Shown: positions 34,630-45,300 of the stretch, in pieces
How the letters are laid out: every line of letters begins with the position of its first letter
Numbering within the stretch: position 1 is the first letter of the stretch
Assembly: GCA_016169945.1 (NCBI GenBank)
Contig: JADLSH010000389.1
Location: 496,001-560,000 of the forward strand
Direction of reading: 5' to 3'
Source of the DNA: Trachythela sp. YZ-2020
Lineage: Eukaryota; Cnidaria; Anthozoa; Malacalcyonacea; Clavulariidae
DNA length: 64,000 nt
The notes under the pieces: generated by a model
Told to the model about the DNA's origin: nothing
The model's database searches: none
The model's input: only the letters and a program-made list of their open reading frames with translations
Translations under genes and position numbers: made by a program

Positions 34630-34992
34630 ATAATAATAATAATAATGGAAACTTTATTAATTACGATCAATGTTTACATACTACAGTGATAAACCTCTCT
34701 TTACAGGTAGTAAACCAGCGTCTACTTGAATTAACTCTATATACATGACAAAAATATTAGTATGACATTAGTTGTGGGTTATCCAAGAGAATTTTGTACA
34801 AGAGAATTGTACAAGAGAATTTTGACTGTACAAGAGAATTTTGTTTTTCGGGTGTAATGGAAATTCATCAATTTGATTTAGCATATTAGTGTATACGTCA
34901 TATACTTCAGATTTGTGATCTTCGTCAGACATGCTAAAGTCGAAGTAGCGACCTAAATAGCTAAATGATTTACCAATTTCAACACGTGGTAA
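34630..34992 (-). mobile_element. Second fragment of the same LINE: 3-prime UTR and tail, plus an RT-thumb piece
   Basis: 34630-34790 (minus) is a LINE 3-prime UTR ending AATAAAGTTTCCATT and (ATT)n. It matches 14870-14950. 34820-34992 (minus) encodes PRVEIGKSFSYLGRYFDFSM and a following HK..V piece, an RT segment that overlaps 33235-33370 of the longer copy. This is therefore a separate insertion or a rearranged copy. Confidence 0.55.
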
Positions 34993-34996
34993 TAAT

Positions 34997-35002
34997 ATTA
35001 AT

Positions 35003-35033
<31 letters not shown>

Positions 35034-35045
35034 GTAATAATAACT
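34997..35045. repeat. (AAT)n microsatellite
   Basis: About fifteen AAT/AATA units with minor breaks. Confidence 0.9.
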
Positions 35046-35280
35046 TTTCTGAGTGGAAGTGATTTAATAGTTGAAACTAGTAAATATCCCCCATCCGGTT
35101 AAAAAAGTAATTGGCAACTTTGCCTTCATTTCAGGTACAAATATTTCAAAGGTTCAGTTGTACGAGGAACCTGCAAAGCGCTGAAAATTACTCAATGGTT
35201 GCTGTCTTTTTGGGTAAACCACTATACTACCATACTATTTTTACCTTCAAGACCTGTTCCTAATTTCTGACTTCGTGAAG
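35046..35280. other. Nothing recognised
   Basis: AT-rich, with no open frame, repeat or RNA identified. Confidence 0.4.
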
Positions 35281-35905
35281 GTGAGAAAAAAAGCGAGCCC
35301 TCTTAAATATTTGACATGGCCCACCCCTTTATACTTAACTTTTTCCCAGTGGCCCACCCCTAAATAATCATATTTTTCAGATGACCCCCCCCCCCACCTT
35401 CTCAACCTTCTCTCCTAAAAAATCCAAAGTACATGTAACCTTAAAATCTCGTTTTTTAGAGCAGAGAGCTTTGTGATCATTGGCTAACATTTAATACTGT
35501 AAATATATTTTCAAGTTATACCTAGCAACAAATAGAACAAGCTGTAACTATTTTATAATATCTTGCTCAAGATGTGTCAGAATCTATTTGAGCAGAAGTT
35601 GCGAGATTGAACCTAACTGCGTAGTCTACGTAGTCATTCTATGAGTCTTGGATAGCTTGGGGGGTTCGGGGGCATGCTTCCCCGGACAATTTTGAATTTT
35701 GGTAGCCCACAATGGCCATTTCGTGTGCTTTCAGCGTACATTGTACATTCTACAACAGAACAACAAGACATTGCATCTTTTTTTGTGTGACCCACCCCCT
35801 TTTGCTAATATTTTTTTCACGTGGCTCACCCCTTTAAGGCCATCTGTTTTTGGATGGCCCACCCCCTATTTCCACCAGCCCTCCTCCCAGATAAAAAATG
35901 AACGG
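35281..35905. repeat. Degenerate GGCCCACCCC-type repeat region
   Basis: Clusters of (T)GGCCCACCCCTTT and GACCCACCCCC variants at about 35328-35395 and 35785-35880, including a run of ten Cs near 35388-35397. The intervening sequence has no gene. The 72-codon frame at 35699 is a by-product. Confidence 0.5.
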
Positions 35906-36346
35906 TCCCTTAACTGACTCTCATTCACTAGAGTACCCAATTGTGAAAAATATAGTTTTTCTCAGTTTCTCAACAGAAGTTTTAACGAACCACTTAGAGA
36001 TATAGACTATTTATTCTATGACAAGCGCTTGTTTTGGTGAATCTCGCAATCTGATTGGTCGCTGACGAGGTAGGACCTTTTCCTGTATTGCCCACGGGCA
36101 GTACGCGACTTTTACTGCCCTGTGAAAAAAGACGAGTTTGAGACATGAAAATTATCTCAAAAAATATTTTTAAATACTCGAAAACGGAGAAAATAACAAC
36201 CACGAATACAACATCTCTAATGTTTTAATCGCATTTGAGGTGGCTCAATACAGTTTTCTATAAAATGGAAAATTCACGATCTAGATCCGAATTTTTCAAC
36301 AAGTATTACTTGTTAAAAAACAAAAAGTATCTTACTGATGTAAAAC
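35906..36346. other. Nothing recognised
   Basis: No supported gene. A GCCCACGGGCAGTACGCGAC / TTTTACTGCCC imperfect hairpin lies at about 36090-36125. Confidence 0.3.
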
Positions 36347-36790
36347 AACATAATAATAATAATATAATAATAATTTATTGATATCCATCTTTAGTATAAA
36401 ATTACAATGGATTTACAGTTTATAAAGTTGATACGAGTATATGTACATTGTGTTAAGTATAGTATATGTTATATACAGTGTATATATATACTGCCAAAAT
36501 TGCCACAAGTTAAATTTGGCAGTTGAGTAAAATTTATTATGACAAATATAGTAAAAATGTTAAGAGCAAAAAGAGTATAAAATTTAGATTATAAGAACGC
36601 ATTTGTTCTTGGGATAAACGAGAGTTTGTGCCTTTTAGTATGTGAGAAAAATTGTGGGAGAGTATTTACTGTTCTTAGATCATATTTTTTCGTCACGATA
36701 TCTGGTATATATTTTCTGCATGGATGTGTTTCATCATCAATAATTTTCTTATATTCACGAATGGCGAGCATATTACGACGTTCTTCAAGA
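36347..36790 (-). mobile_element. LINE 3-prime end fragment
   Basis: Minus-strand frame reading KKYDLRTVNTLPQFFSHTKR then HKLSFIPRTNAFL and a stop at 36589, a typical non-LTR RT C-terminus. It is followed by a 3-prime UTR ending in CAATAAATTATTATTAT near 36347-36380. Truncated at the 5-prime side; lineage not determined. Confidence 0.5.
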
Positions 36791-37860
36791 GACTGAAGGG
36801 TTTGAATTTTTTCACAAAAGTTACGCTGCCGTTGCTATGGCAACACTCACGTTTCAAGATGGCGAATATTTTGGCTTTAAAGTAATTTAACTCCAAAACG
36901 ACATCGGTGACCCCCAAATTTTATTTTATAAAATGATTTCCCTTAGTATACTCAATAATTTTGACAATTTAAAAAAAGATTCTGTTGAGCGAGAAAAAAA
37001 TTATTACGAATAATCACTTAATTTGAAAAAGGTTTGCTCGACAGAATTTTTTTCTCTTGTATGGTAATGCCATCGTTATGTTCGTGGTGGAACAGCACTT
37101 ATTTGATATTCCTCACTTTCTATCAAGTCTTCATTTTGAAGTGAAATGATGGGATACGTGCAACTTATCCTAAATTATTCTGAGATGATCCTTTTCATGT
37201 ATTATTTTCTATCCCATGTACGTAACTCAAAATATCCAATTATCCCAACATACACACATTTGATACACACAAGCCGCCGTTTGGGCGGCTGACTGGGGTT
37301 ACTGAGGCTTTTCATCGCAACAACCAAACAGATTGAATAATATAATTCAACTAGCCAATAAAATTCAGGAAAACGGTGAATTGACAAATGACTACTCTGA
37401 TCACCTTGGATTGTATAGATTGTCAATATTCTAGACTACGTTCCTGCAGATTTTTTATATAAAAGTACACATATTGGAATTTCAAACTATAAAGACTATC
37501 AAATAGTTTTTTATAAATACACATAACTGCACCAAACGTTTATCAAATGTATGACGTGTTTGAACTTACTTTTGTGGTCTTATCCCTGTGAATTATACAT
37601 ATAATTCTCCAAAATAGCTTCTTCGTGTCAAGTCCTAAATTCCTGAAGTCAATTTCAAAGTTGGACCTGTTGGTATGCTGTGTTATTTGGGGGAGTATTG
37701 GGTGTGTGTAAATTGTACATACTGAAAATTAAATACCGTTAGTTATAACAAAAATGTATATGATTAAGTGGAAAGTAAAGTTTGTGTTTTGCAAATTGCG
37801 CTGAATTCAAACTTGTTGTTTTGCGAACGCGCGTTTGATTTTACAAAATTGCGCTCCACT
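36791..37860. other. Upstream region of the ankyrin ORF, no gene seen
   Basis: A short inverted repeat (ATTCTGTTGAGCGAGAAAAA with a complementary copy) lies at about 36980-37062. Otherwise AT-rich. The last part (about 37885-37925) resembles 53770-53803 upstream of the paralogue. Confidence 0.4.
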
Positions 37861-37925
37861 CAGTTCAATTGCGATTATTAAAATCAGCGTCTATAGATTA
37901 CGTTATTGTTTATAGATATGAAAAC

Positions 37926-38708
37926 ATGTCAGGAATTTTGGGCGCAGCTAGACGGGGAAGTTTTCAGGAAGTAAAAAGATTGGTTGAATGCGGTGTTGAT
38001 GTTAACCAAAGAGATCTTTATGACAAGACAGTTCTTCATTTCGCAGTTGAATCTGATTCACTGGAGACTGTCAATTATTTAGTTGAACATGGTGCGGATG
38101 CAAATTCTGAAAACAGATGGAATGAATCTGTTCTTAACTTTGCAGTTGAATCTGGTTCTCTAGAAATTGTGAAATACTTAGTTGGACATGGTGCGAAGGT
38201 AAATTCTGAAAACGATAGAAATGAAAGTTGTCTTCACCTTGCTGTTCAATCTAATTTTCTAGAAATTGTCGAATTTTTAGTTGAACATGGTGCTGATATA
38301 AATTGTAAAAACGTGCGACATGAAACTGCGCTTCACCATGCTGTGATAACTGGTTCATCCGAAATTGTAGAATATTTAGTTGAACATGGTGCTGAGGTAA
38401 CAAGTGAAGATAATCGCGGTGAGAACACAGTTCTATTTCGGGCTTGTGAACAGGGAAATCCCGTAATTGTTTACTACCTACTCCAACATGGTGCTGTTGA
38501 CGACATAGATAACGACGATGTAGGCCGATGTCATTCTCCTTTAAGTATAGCATCTGAAAAAGGCCATGCAATGGTAGTGAGAACTTTACTGAAGTTTAAA
38601 GTTGATATAGGGAAAGAAATGGAATTTATGTGTGGCAATGATGAGATCATCAATATGCTCAAGCTTGAACGAGAGAGGAGGCCCATTAAACATCCAGGCA
38701 AAAGGTAA
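37926..38708 (+). CDS. Ankyrin-repeat protein
   Basis: ATG at 37926 gives 260 codons to TAA at 38706-38708. The frame is open further upstream but without ATG, and the paralogue at 53804 starts at the equivalent ATG (MSGI). Seven ankyrin units, roughly residues 3-33, 34-66, 67-99, 100-132, 133-165, 166-200 and 201-235. They show the canonical LHFAVE...VNYLVEHGAD pattern, then a short basic tail ending HPGKR. No signal peptide or membrane segment. Such repeats are protein-interaction scaffolds; no enzymatic domain is attached. AAAAG at the 3-prime end is followed by GTAATG, so the stop codon overlaps a possible splice donor and the protein could continue in another isoform. No disabling change seen. 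Confidence 0.8.
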   Translation: MSGILGAARRGSFQEVKRLVECGVDVNQRDLYDKTVLHFAVESDSLETVNYLVEHGADANSENRWNESVLNFAVESGSLEIVKYLVGHGAKVNSENDRNESCLHLAVQSNFLEIVEFLVEHGADINCKNVRHETALHHAVITGSSEIVEYLVEHGAEVTSEDNRGENTVLFRACEQGNPVIVYYLLQHGAVDDIDNDDVGRCHSPLSIASEKGHAMVVRTLLKFKVDIGKEMEFMCGNDEIINMLKLERERRPIKHPGKR

Positions 38709-39622
38709 TGTATGAACACAATTTTAAAACTATTTCATGTGTATATATATACTAAGCCCAAACAACCATATCTATCGTTTAAAAGGTATATATAGTCGGC
38801 CGGCCAAGATATCAAAAAGTGCCTCTAAAACCGTTTGATGGCAACTTCGTGTTAGAAGCTGGCAACAAACATATTCATACTCGGATAGATGTAGAGAAAA
38901 AGGTTTGAGTTGTTGCCAAGCCAAAAAATGAATTTTTAAGTGAAAAATCGAGAGTTTTTAGGCCGCCTTCCCGCAATGTCGCGGCAACTAAACTTCAAAC
39001 GATTGCCGAAAATTACGTTGCTATGCTACAAGTTTCTTTGCTCTGATTGGTCATCAATAACGCACGCGAAATAAATTACGAAATGCCATATAAGGTCAGT
39101 GTTGATTGCTATAAACCAATGAAAATCCTCCATCTAGGCAATGACATCACGAGGAATCGATTTCCGGCGCTTTCAAGGCGATAAGGTGCAAGGTCACTAA
39201 GATTTAGCTTTCCGAAATTGTCCGAGCGTGCGCCGACAATACCGGGCTTCGCAACAAATAAAGCATTTTCACGAGAATTGCCGTAAAAGGGCTACATCAT
39301 GTCGTATGGTAATAAAAATGGAATCAAACTAAAGGGATTGGAAATCCCCGTCGAATGGTTGTATTTACGACTTTGTAGTTTGTAAACCAAAGTAGGAAAG
39401 CGAAATGAATATTTAATTAGTTTGTATTATTGTTAATTTGTAAACAATACAAACTTCAGAGGTGTTTGAAAGGGGCTAAATCGGCCGCATAGCGTTGTAA
39501 ACAAACACAATTTACTTCTCTAAAGAGATCGTAAAACGCTGAATCGAACGGTGGTATTGTAATCTACATAGCATGCACTCAGCCAAAGATATGAACCTGC
39601 AAAAAAATTAGGCGATTTCGCC
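38709..39622. repeat. 3-prime flank duplicated near 55.3-55.8 kb
   Basis: About 39060-39540 matches 55345-55805 in the same orientation. Shared blocks include AATGACATCACGAGGAATCG, GTCCGAGCGTGCGCCGAC, GCATTTTCACGAGAATTGCC, GGGGCTAAATCGGCCGCATA and GAGATCGTAAAACGCTGAAT. No gene seen. It accompanies the ankyrin duplication. Confidence 0.75.
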
Positions 39623-40533
39623 CTAATTATTTAGCACCCAACGATAAAGAGTTTTTAAAAGTCTTGAAATCTCATCAGTTATACGTTTCAAAGCAAATGT
39701 TTTTTTCCGGTGTCCGCATGTGGAAATAAGTTCGTTTTTGTTGTTCAGTGAGCATAATTCTGGATGGCAAATTATGATAAACTTTTCATGAAGACATAGA
39801 TTACATCTTTTTGTTTTGTTGGAATAGGGTCTGCATCGTTTGATTATTTTCCATTTGACTGAGTATCGGACATCTGAATACTTTAAGGTCCAAATGTACT
39901 TACTAAGTTCAGTAGAAAGCCCGCGTTGCTGGTTTCTGAAAGAGCTGGTATGGTTATTGAATCTGGTCTTAAACGTACCCTCAGTGAGTCCCACGTAGGT
40001 TTTCTCTTCTCTGCTCTCCTCTCGTTTTAGTGTAGCTTGATACACAATTCCTTCGGTTTAGCATTTCCAGAGAGTGGGCAGTTCTCTTTTGTCGAAGCTT
40101 GGTTGATGGTTCTTTATTTAGTACAGACTTGTTATGTGTTTACATGATGCTTTTCATGTTAGGCATGCAGCTGTAACTTAATTTCAGGGTGTTCCTATTA
40201 AATATTTGCGAAGAGGGTGGTTCTGTCTAAAGCATTCGTCTATCGTCCGTAGGAATTTGTGACCGATGTTGGTGGTACGTTGGCGCTGTAGGGCGGGTTA
40301 AACCATGAAATTTCTACTTCTTGGGCGCTTAGGCTTTGATGGTTTTGAGTTGAAGTTGAGGTTAGTTTGTCAGAAGAGATGTATGCCTTCTCTTTATTGC
40401 TTCTGGTGTGCATTGGTTTATGGCTTCTGGTATGCTTCTGGTATCCCCCATCTGTTCGCCGAAGCATACCAGAAGCCAAAAACAGAAGGCTGTCCAACAT
40501 CTCTTCTGACAAACAGTCCTTTGATGCAGCCAT
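39623..40533 (-). pseudogene. Penelope-like element fragment, GIY-YIG domain (minus arm of pair 1)
   Basis: Minus strand. 40045-39623 encodes TYVGLTEGTFKTRFNNHTSS, FRNQQRGLSTELSKYIWTLK, RCNLCLHEKFIIICHPELC and a C-terminal region ending TLYRWVLNN. YVGLT...F..R...H is the GIY-YIG nuclease of Penelope-like elements. Upstream, 40533-40240 carries the degenerate linker (SWFNPPYSANVPP). The RT is missing and the linker is frameshifted. Confidence 0.7.
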
Positions 40534-41260
40534 TCCACCATACCAAGAAGTCCTGAAAAGAAGGGGAAACGTCTACAACCTCAACTTCAACTCAAAACCA
40601 TCAAAGCCTAGGCGCCCAAGAAGTAGAAATATCATATGGTTTAACCCGCCCTACAGCGCCAACGTAGCCACCAACATCGGTCCCAAATTCCTTTGGACGA
40701 TAGACGAATGCTTTCCACAGAACCCTCTTCGCAAAATATTTAATAGGAACACCCTGAAATTAAGTTACAGTTACATGCCTAACATGAAAAGTATAATATC
40801 AACACATAACAGGTCTGTACTAAGTAAAGAACCATCCCAAACCAACCAAGTTTTGACAAAAGATTGTAACTGCCGCCAAGAAGAGAACTGCCCACTCTCT
40901 GGAAAATGCCAAACCGAAGGAATCGTGTATCGAGCTATATACAGTAAAACGGGAGGACAGCGGAGAGGAGAAAACATACGTGGGACTCACTGAGGGTACG
41001 TTTAAGACCAGATTCAATAACCACACCAGCTCTTTCAGAAACCAGCAACGCAAGCATGCTACAGGTACTCAACTTAGTAAGTACATTTGGACCTTAAAGG
41101 ATTCAGATGTCCGATACTCAGTCAAATGTAAACTAATCAAACGATGCAGACCCTATTCCAACAAAACAAAAAGATGTAATCTATGTCTTCATGAAAAGTT
41201 TATCATAATTTGTGTGGCAAGCTATACGCTATAAAAGCTATAGAACGCGTTTTCACCTGA
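40440..41260 (+). pseudogene. Penelope-like element fragment, linker plus GIY-YIG (plus arm of pair 1)
   Basis: Plus strand, inverted relative to the preceding fragment. 40470-40993 encodes IIWFNPPYSANVATNIGPKF, FNRNTLKLSYSYMPNMKSII and DCNCRQEENCPLSGKCQTEG (the Cys-rich linker). After a frameshift at about 40970, GLTEGTFKTRFNNHTSSFRN through RCNLCLHEKFIII continues to 41234. The HPELCS...TFALKRI tail of the other copy is absent. The two fragments meet head to head near 40440 at a GGTATGCTTCTGG inverted repeat. Confidence 0.7.
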
Positions 41261-41803
41261 TGAGTGTAGTGAATAAAGTTTAAATGAAGTGACTCAAGTT
41301 TGTCCTTTGTGTTATATCCGCTCTACCTCGGTATTGAGCACTCTACTCATATGATTCTAAACTCGATACTTGTATATATATTTCTAAAATTCATTAATTA
41401 TTCATAGGCAAAATACAAAGGAAACTCATGACCCGTAGCGGATCTATATATTTGATATAGACTTGCTCAGATTTTCTCCTTTAATTTTTACAGCTAGCGT
41501 AGATAACATCAATCTTCAAAATTCCAACGCCAGTGAGCGTACAAAACGAGTAATTTTAGAAGTCATATACAAACCTTACAGTTCGGCCTTTATCAGATCT
41601 AAAACGCTCGGCTGCGCCTCGATGTTTTAAATCTGAGAAAGACCTCTTGTGCGGTTTGTATATATTACATATACTGCGGTCTGGAAATTATGAAATACAT
41701 CACTCGAGAACATTCTCTCCTTATCATATTACCGAGTGAACAATAACACAACATAATATAGATTGAGGTGGAAAGATGTATTGAGGTGGAAAATGTTTGT
41801 CAA
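41261..41803. other. Region between the Penelope pairs, with a 103-bp fold-back
   Basis: The fold-back at 41564-41666 has arms ATATACAAAC...GATCTAAAACGCTCGG and a GCTGCGCCTCG centre. The rest is AT-rich, with no gene recognised. Confidence 0.5.
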
Positions 41804-42390
41804 TTAGACTAAGGAAATTACGTCCGATGTGCTAAATGATGGGTCGAACCAAATGATATTGCGTTGCCTATTCCTGCGTTGTTGTTGCGGTGTGTGCTGA
41901 GTGTAGCTAAGTTCGTGATTAAAGCTGCTATGCCTAAGTGTGTTCTGATATATGGGTGCAGATTCCTGAAAGGTTTGCTCATCTGATGAAAGAAGTGCGA
42001 TGCGCTTGTTAATTGATGCAGGTAGTTGCCTTGTAATGCTCGGTGGGTGATTAGAGTGCATATTTATGTATAGTGGATCGTCATTGGGCTTCCTATAGGG
42101 CCTATGTTTTCCATTGTTAAGGTCGAAAGTTACATCTAAAAAGTTTACTATGCCTAAATTTGATTCGGCGGTAATTTTGAAAGGTCAAACTGCTCGAAAA
42201 TTTTGTGGAGATATTTTCTTGTTTTGTCTGCTAAACGTTCTGATTTACTCTTTATAATAGCCAAAGCGTCATCTCTATATAGGCCGATGCTTTCTTTGCC
42301 AAATTTCTTACTCAGGTGGTTTAAAATGAAAAGGCCTACTAACTCACAAATTTCCGCGCCGTCGAAACTGCCCATGCTAACGTCAAACAA
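41804..42390 (-). pseudogene. Penelope-like element, RT C-terminus and linker (minus arm of pair 2)
   Basis: Minus strand. 42390-42154 encodes [20 protein letters not shown] and KESIGLYRDDALAIIKSKSE; YRDD is the catalytic RT motif of Penelope-like elements. 42061-41804 continues with NHPPSITRQLPASINKRIAL and NRQRNIIWFDPSFSTSD. A short out-of-frame gap separates the two. The nuclease part is absent; the fragment ends near 41770. Confidence 0.75.
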
Positions 42391-45300
42391 ACTCTTGCTA
42401 AATCAATGGAGGAATACAAAACAAGTTATTCAGTGGTTTGGCAATATAAAAGATAAGGACAGACACAGTTTTATTTCGTTTGACATTGCCGATTTCTACC
42501 CATCTATTTCTGAAAAACTATTCGACCAAGCTTTATCTTGGGCTTCAAATTTGGCTACTATACCTGAAAACGATATTTCATGGGAAAAAAAGATAGCAAG
42601 AGTTTGTTTCACGTTACCATGGGCAGTTTCGACGGCGCGGAAATTTGTGAGTTAGTAGGCCTTTTCATCGCATCGCATCGCACTTCTTTCATCAGATGAG
42701 CAAACTTTTCAGGAATCTGCACCCATATATCAGAACGCACTTAGGCATAAGATAAAAACAAATTGATATCTTACCATGAATAAATCATATCAGAAACAGT
42801 AATATCCTTCCCCTCGCCAGCTATCAAATAAATTTGACTCCAGCCCTTGGGACACTGGATGGCGGCTTAAAAGGAGATTTTATTCTAGTCAACAACAATA
42901 TAGAATGATACAAACGAGATGTAACTAAAAAAAGCCTAAATTAATACACATACGTAGGTTAGCACAATGCATCAATAAAGAGTCGTTTATCACAATACAC
43001 ATTAATCAAGACTTATATAGTGTTGTTCACGTGATAATATGATATTACATCATATTTTCTATAAATAAATGATATGATCACATGATAAAGAAGCCATGCG
43101 TTAAGGGTACCTATTAAATAACAGGGATTTTAAGTGTAAACACTGAATAGTTTAAGGACACCCCTTCAAACAAAATAATCTTTTGAAATACGCGGAGCGA
43201 AAGCCCACAACGAAAAAGATTCTACCAAAATTAATGGTAAATACATTAACCAGAATGAACATAGGCGTAAGCATAATCATTCACCAATCAGGTACGCAAA
43301 TAAGTACATAAGATAAAAACAAATTGATATCTTACCATGAATAAATCATATCAGAAACAGTAATATCCTTCCCCTCGCCAGCTATCAAATAAATTTGACT
43401 CCAGCCCTTGGGACACTGGATGGCGGCTTAAAAGGAGGAAGGATTACACTGAAACAAGAAAAATGATATTTTATTCTAGTCAACAACAATATAGAATGAT
43501 ACAAACGAGATGTAACTAAAAAAAGCCTAAATTAATACACATACGTAGGTTAGCACAATGCATCAATAAAGAGTCGTTTATCACAATACACATTAATCAA
43601 GACTTATATAGTGTTGTTCACGTGATGATATGATATTACATAATATTTTCTATAAATAAATGATATGATCACATGATAAAGAAGCCATGCGTTAAGGGTA
43701 CCTATTAAATAACAGGGATTTTAAGTGTAAACACTGAATAGTTTAAGGACACCCCTTCAAACAAAATAATCTTTTGAAATACGCGGAGCGAAAGCCCACA
43801 ACGAAAAAGATTCTACCAAAATTAATGGTAAATACATTAACCAGAATGAACATAGGCGTAAGCATAATCATTCACCAATCAGGTACGCAAATAAGAACAT
43901 ACGATAAAAGATATGGAGCTTGTGGTGCGGTGGAAAATTTGTTGTAATTGACAAACATTTTCCACCGCACCACAAGCTCCATACAATTTTTAACAGAAAT
44001 ACAGTTAAAGTAAGTTACAGCTGCATGAACAATGTCAAGTCAGTAATCACTAACTTAAAATCCCTGTTATTTAATAGGTACCCTTAACGCATGGCTTCTT
44101 TATCATGTGATCATATCATTTATTTATAGAAAATATGATGTAATATCATATTATCACGTGAACAACACTATATAAGTCTTGATTAATGTGTATTGTGATA
44201 AACGACTCTTTATTGATGCATTGTGCTAACCTACGTATGTGTATTAATTTAGGCTTTTTTTAGTTACATCTCGTTTGTATCATTCTATATTGTTGTTGAC
44301 TAGAATAAAATATCATTTTTCTTGTTTCAGTGTAATCCTTCCTCCTTTTAAGCCGCCATCCAGTGTCCCAAGGGCTGGAGTCAAATTTATTTGATAGCTG
44401 GCGAGGGGAAGGATATTACTGTTTCTGATATGATTTATTCATGGTAAGATATCAATTTGTTTTTATCTAGATCTTATGTTCTTATTTGCGTACCTGATTG
44501 GTGAATGATTATGCTTACGCCTATGTTCATTCTGGTTAATGTATTTACCATTAATTTTGGTAGAATCTTTTTCGTTGTGGGCTTTCGCTCCGCGTATTTC
44601 AAAAGATTATTTTGTTTGAAGGGGTGTCCTTAAACTATTCAGTGTTTACACTTAAAATCCCTGGCACTTAGGCATAGCAGCTTTACTCATGAACTTAGCT
44701 ACACTCAGCACACACCGCAACAACAACGCAGGAATAGGCAACGCAATATCATTTGGTTCAACCCACCATTTAGTAAGAGTGTTAGCACAAACATAGGACG
44801 TAATTTACTTAGTCTAATTGACAAACATTTTCCACCGCACCACAAGCTCCATACAATTTTTAACAGAAATACAGTTAAAGTAAGTTACAGCTGCATGAAC
44901 AATGTCAAGTCAGTAATCACTAAACACAATGCACGCATATCTAGGAATAACAAGACACAGGATAGGAACACTACCAATTGCAGTTGTAGAGAAAACACCA
45001 TTTGCCCGCTTCAAAAACAATGCATGACTAGGGACATAGTATACAAGGCAACAGTTATAGTAAGCAATACAAACACGATCAAAAATTACATTGGCATGAC
45101 TGCAACCACATTCAAAGGGCGATTGGCCAACTACACTAAATCTTTTCAGCATAAAAAGCATGCAAATGACACGGAACTTTCGAAATATATTTGGACATTG
45201 AAAGAAAGCAATAAGGATTTCAGTATTAATTGGCAAATTTTAAAACATTTTATTTCGTACACGGGAGGATCAAAACGATGCAATTTATGTTTAGAAGAAA

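Noticed and set aside
38251..38571. Minus-strand 106-codon ORF opposite the ankyrin repeats
   Set aside because: His/Leu/Gln-rich shadow of the ankyrin codons.
41240..41290. Hammerhead-ribozyme-like CTGATGAG after the Penelope fragment
   Set aside because: CTGATGAG is followed by GTGAAT rather than a GAAA core after a stem, and no matching helices I and III were found. A similar CTGATGA near 45498 also lacks the core.
42749..44663. Retrozyme (hammerhead-carrying LTR unit)
   Set aside because: Size and tandem layout fit, but no CTGANGA...GAAA core is present on either strand of the unit.
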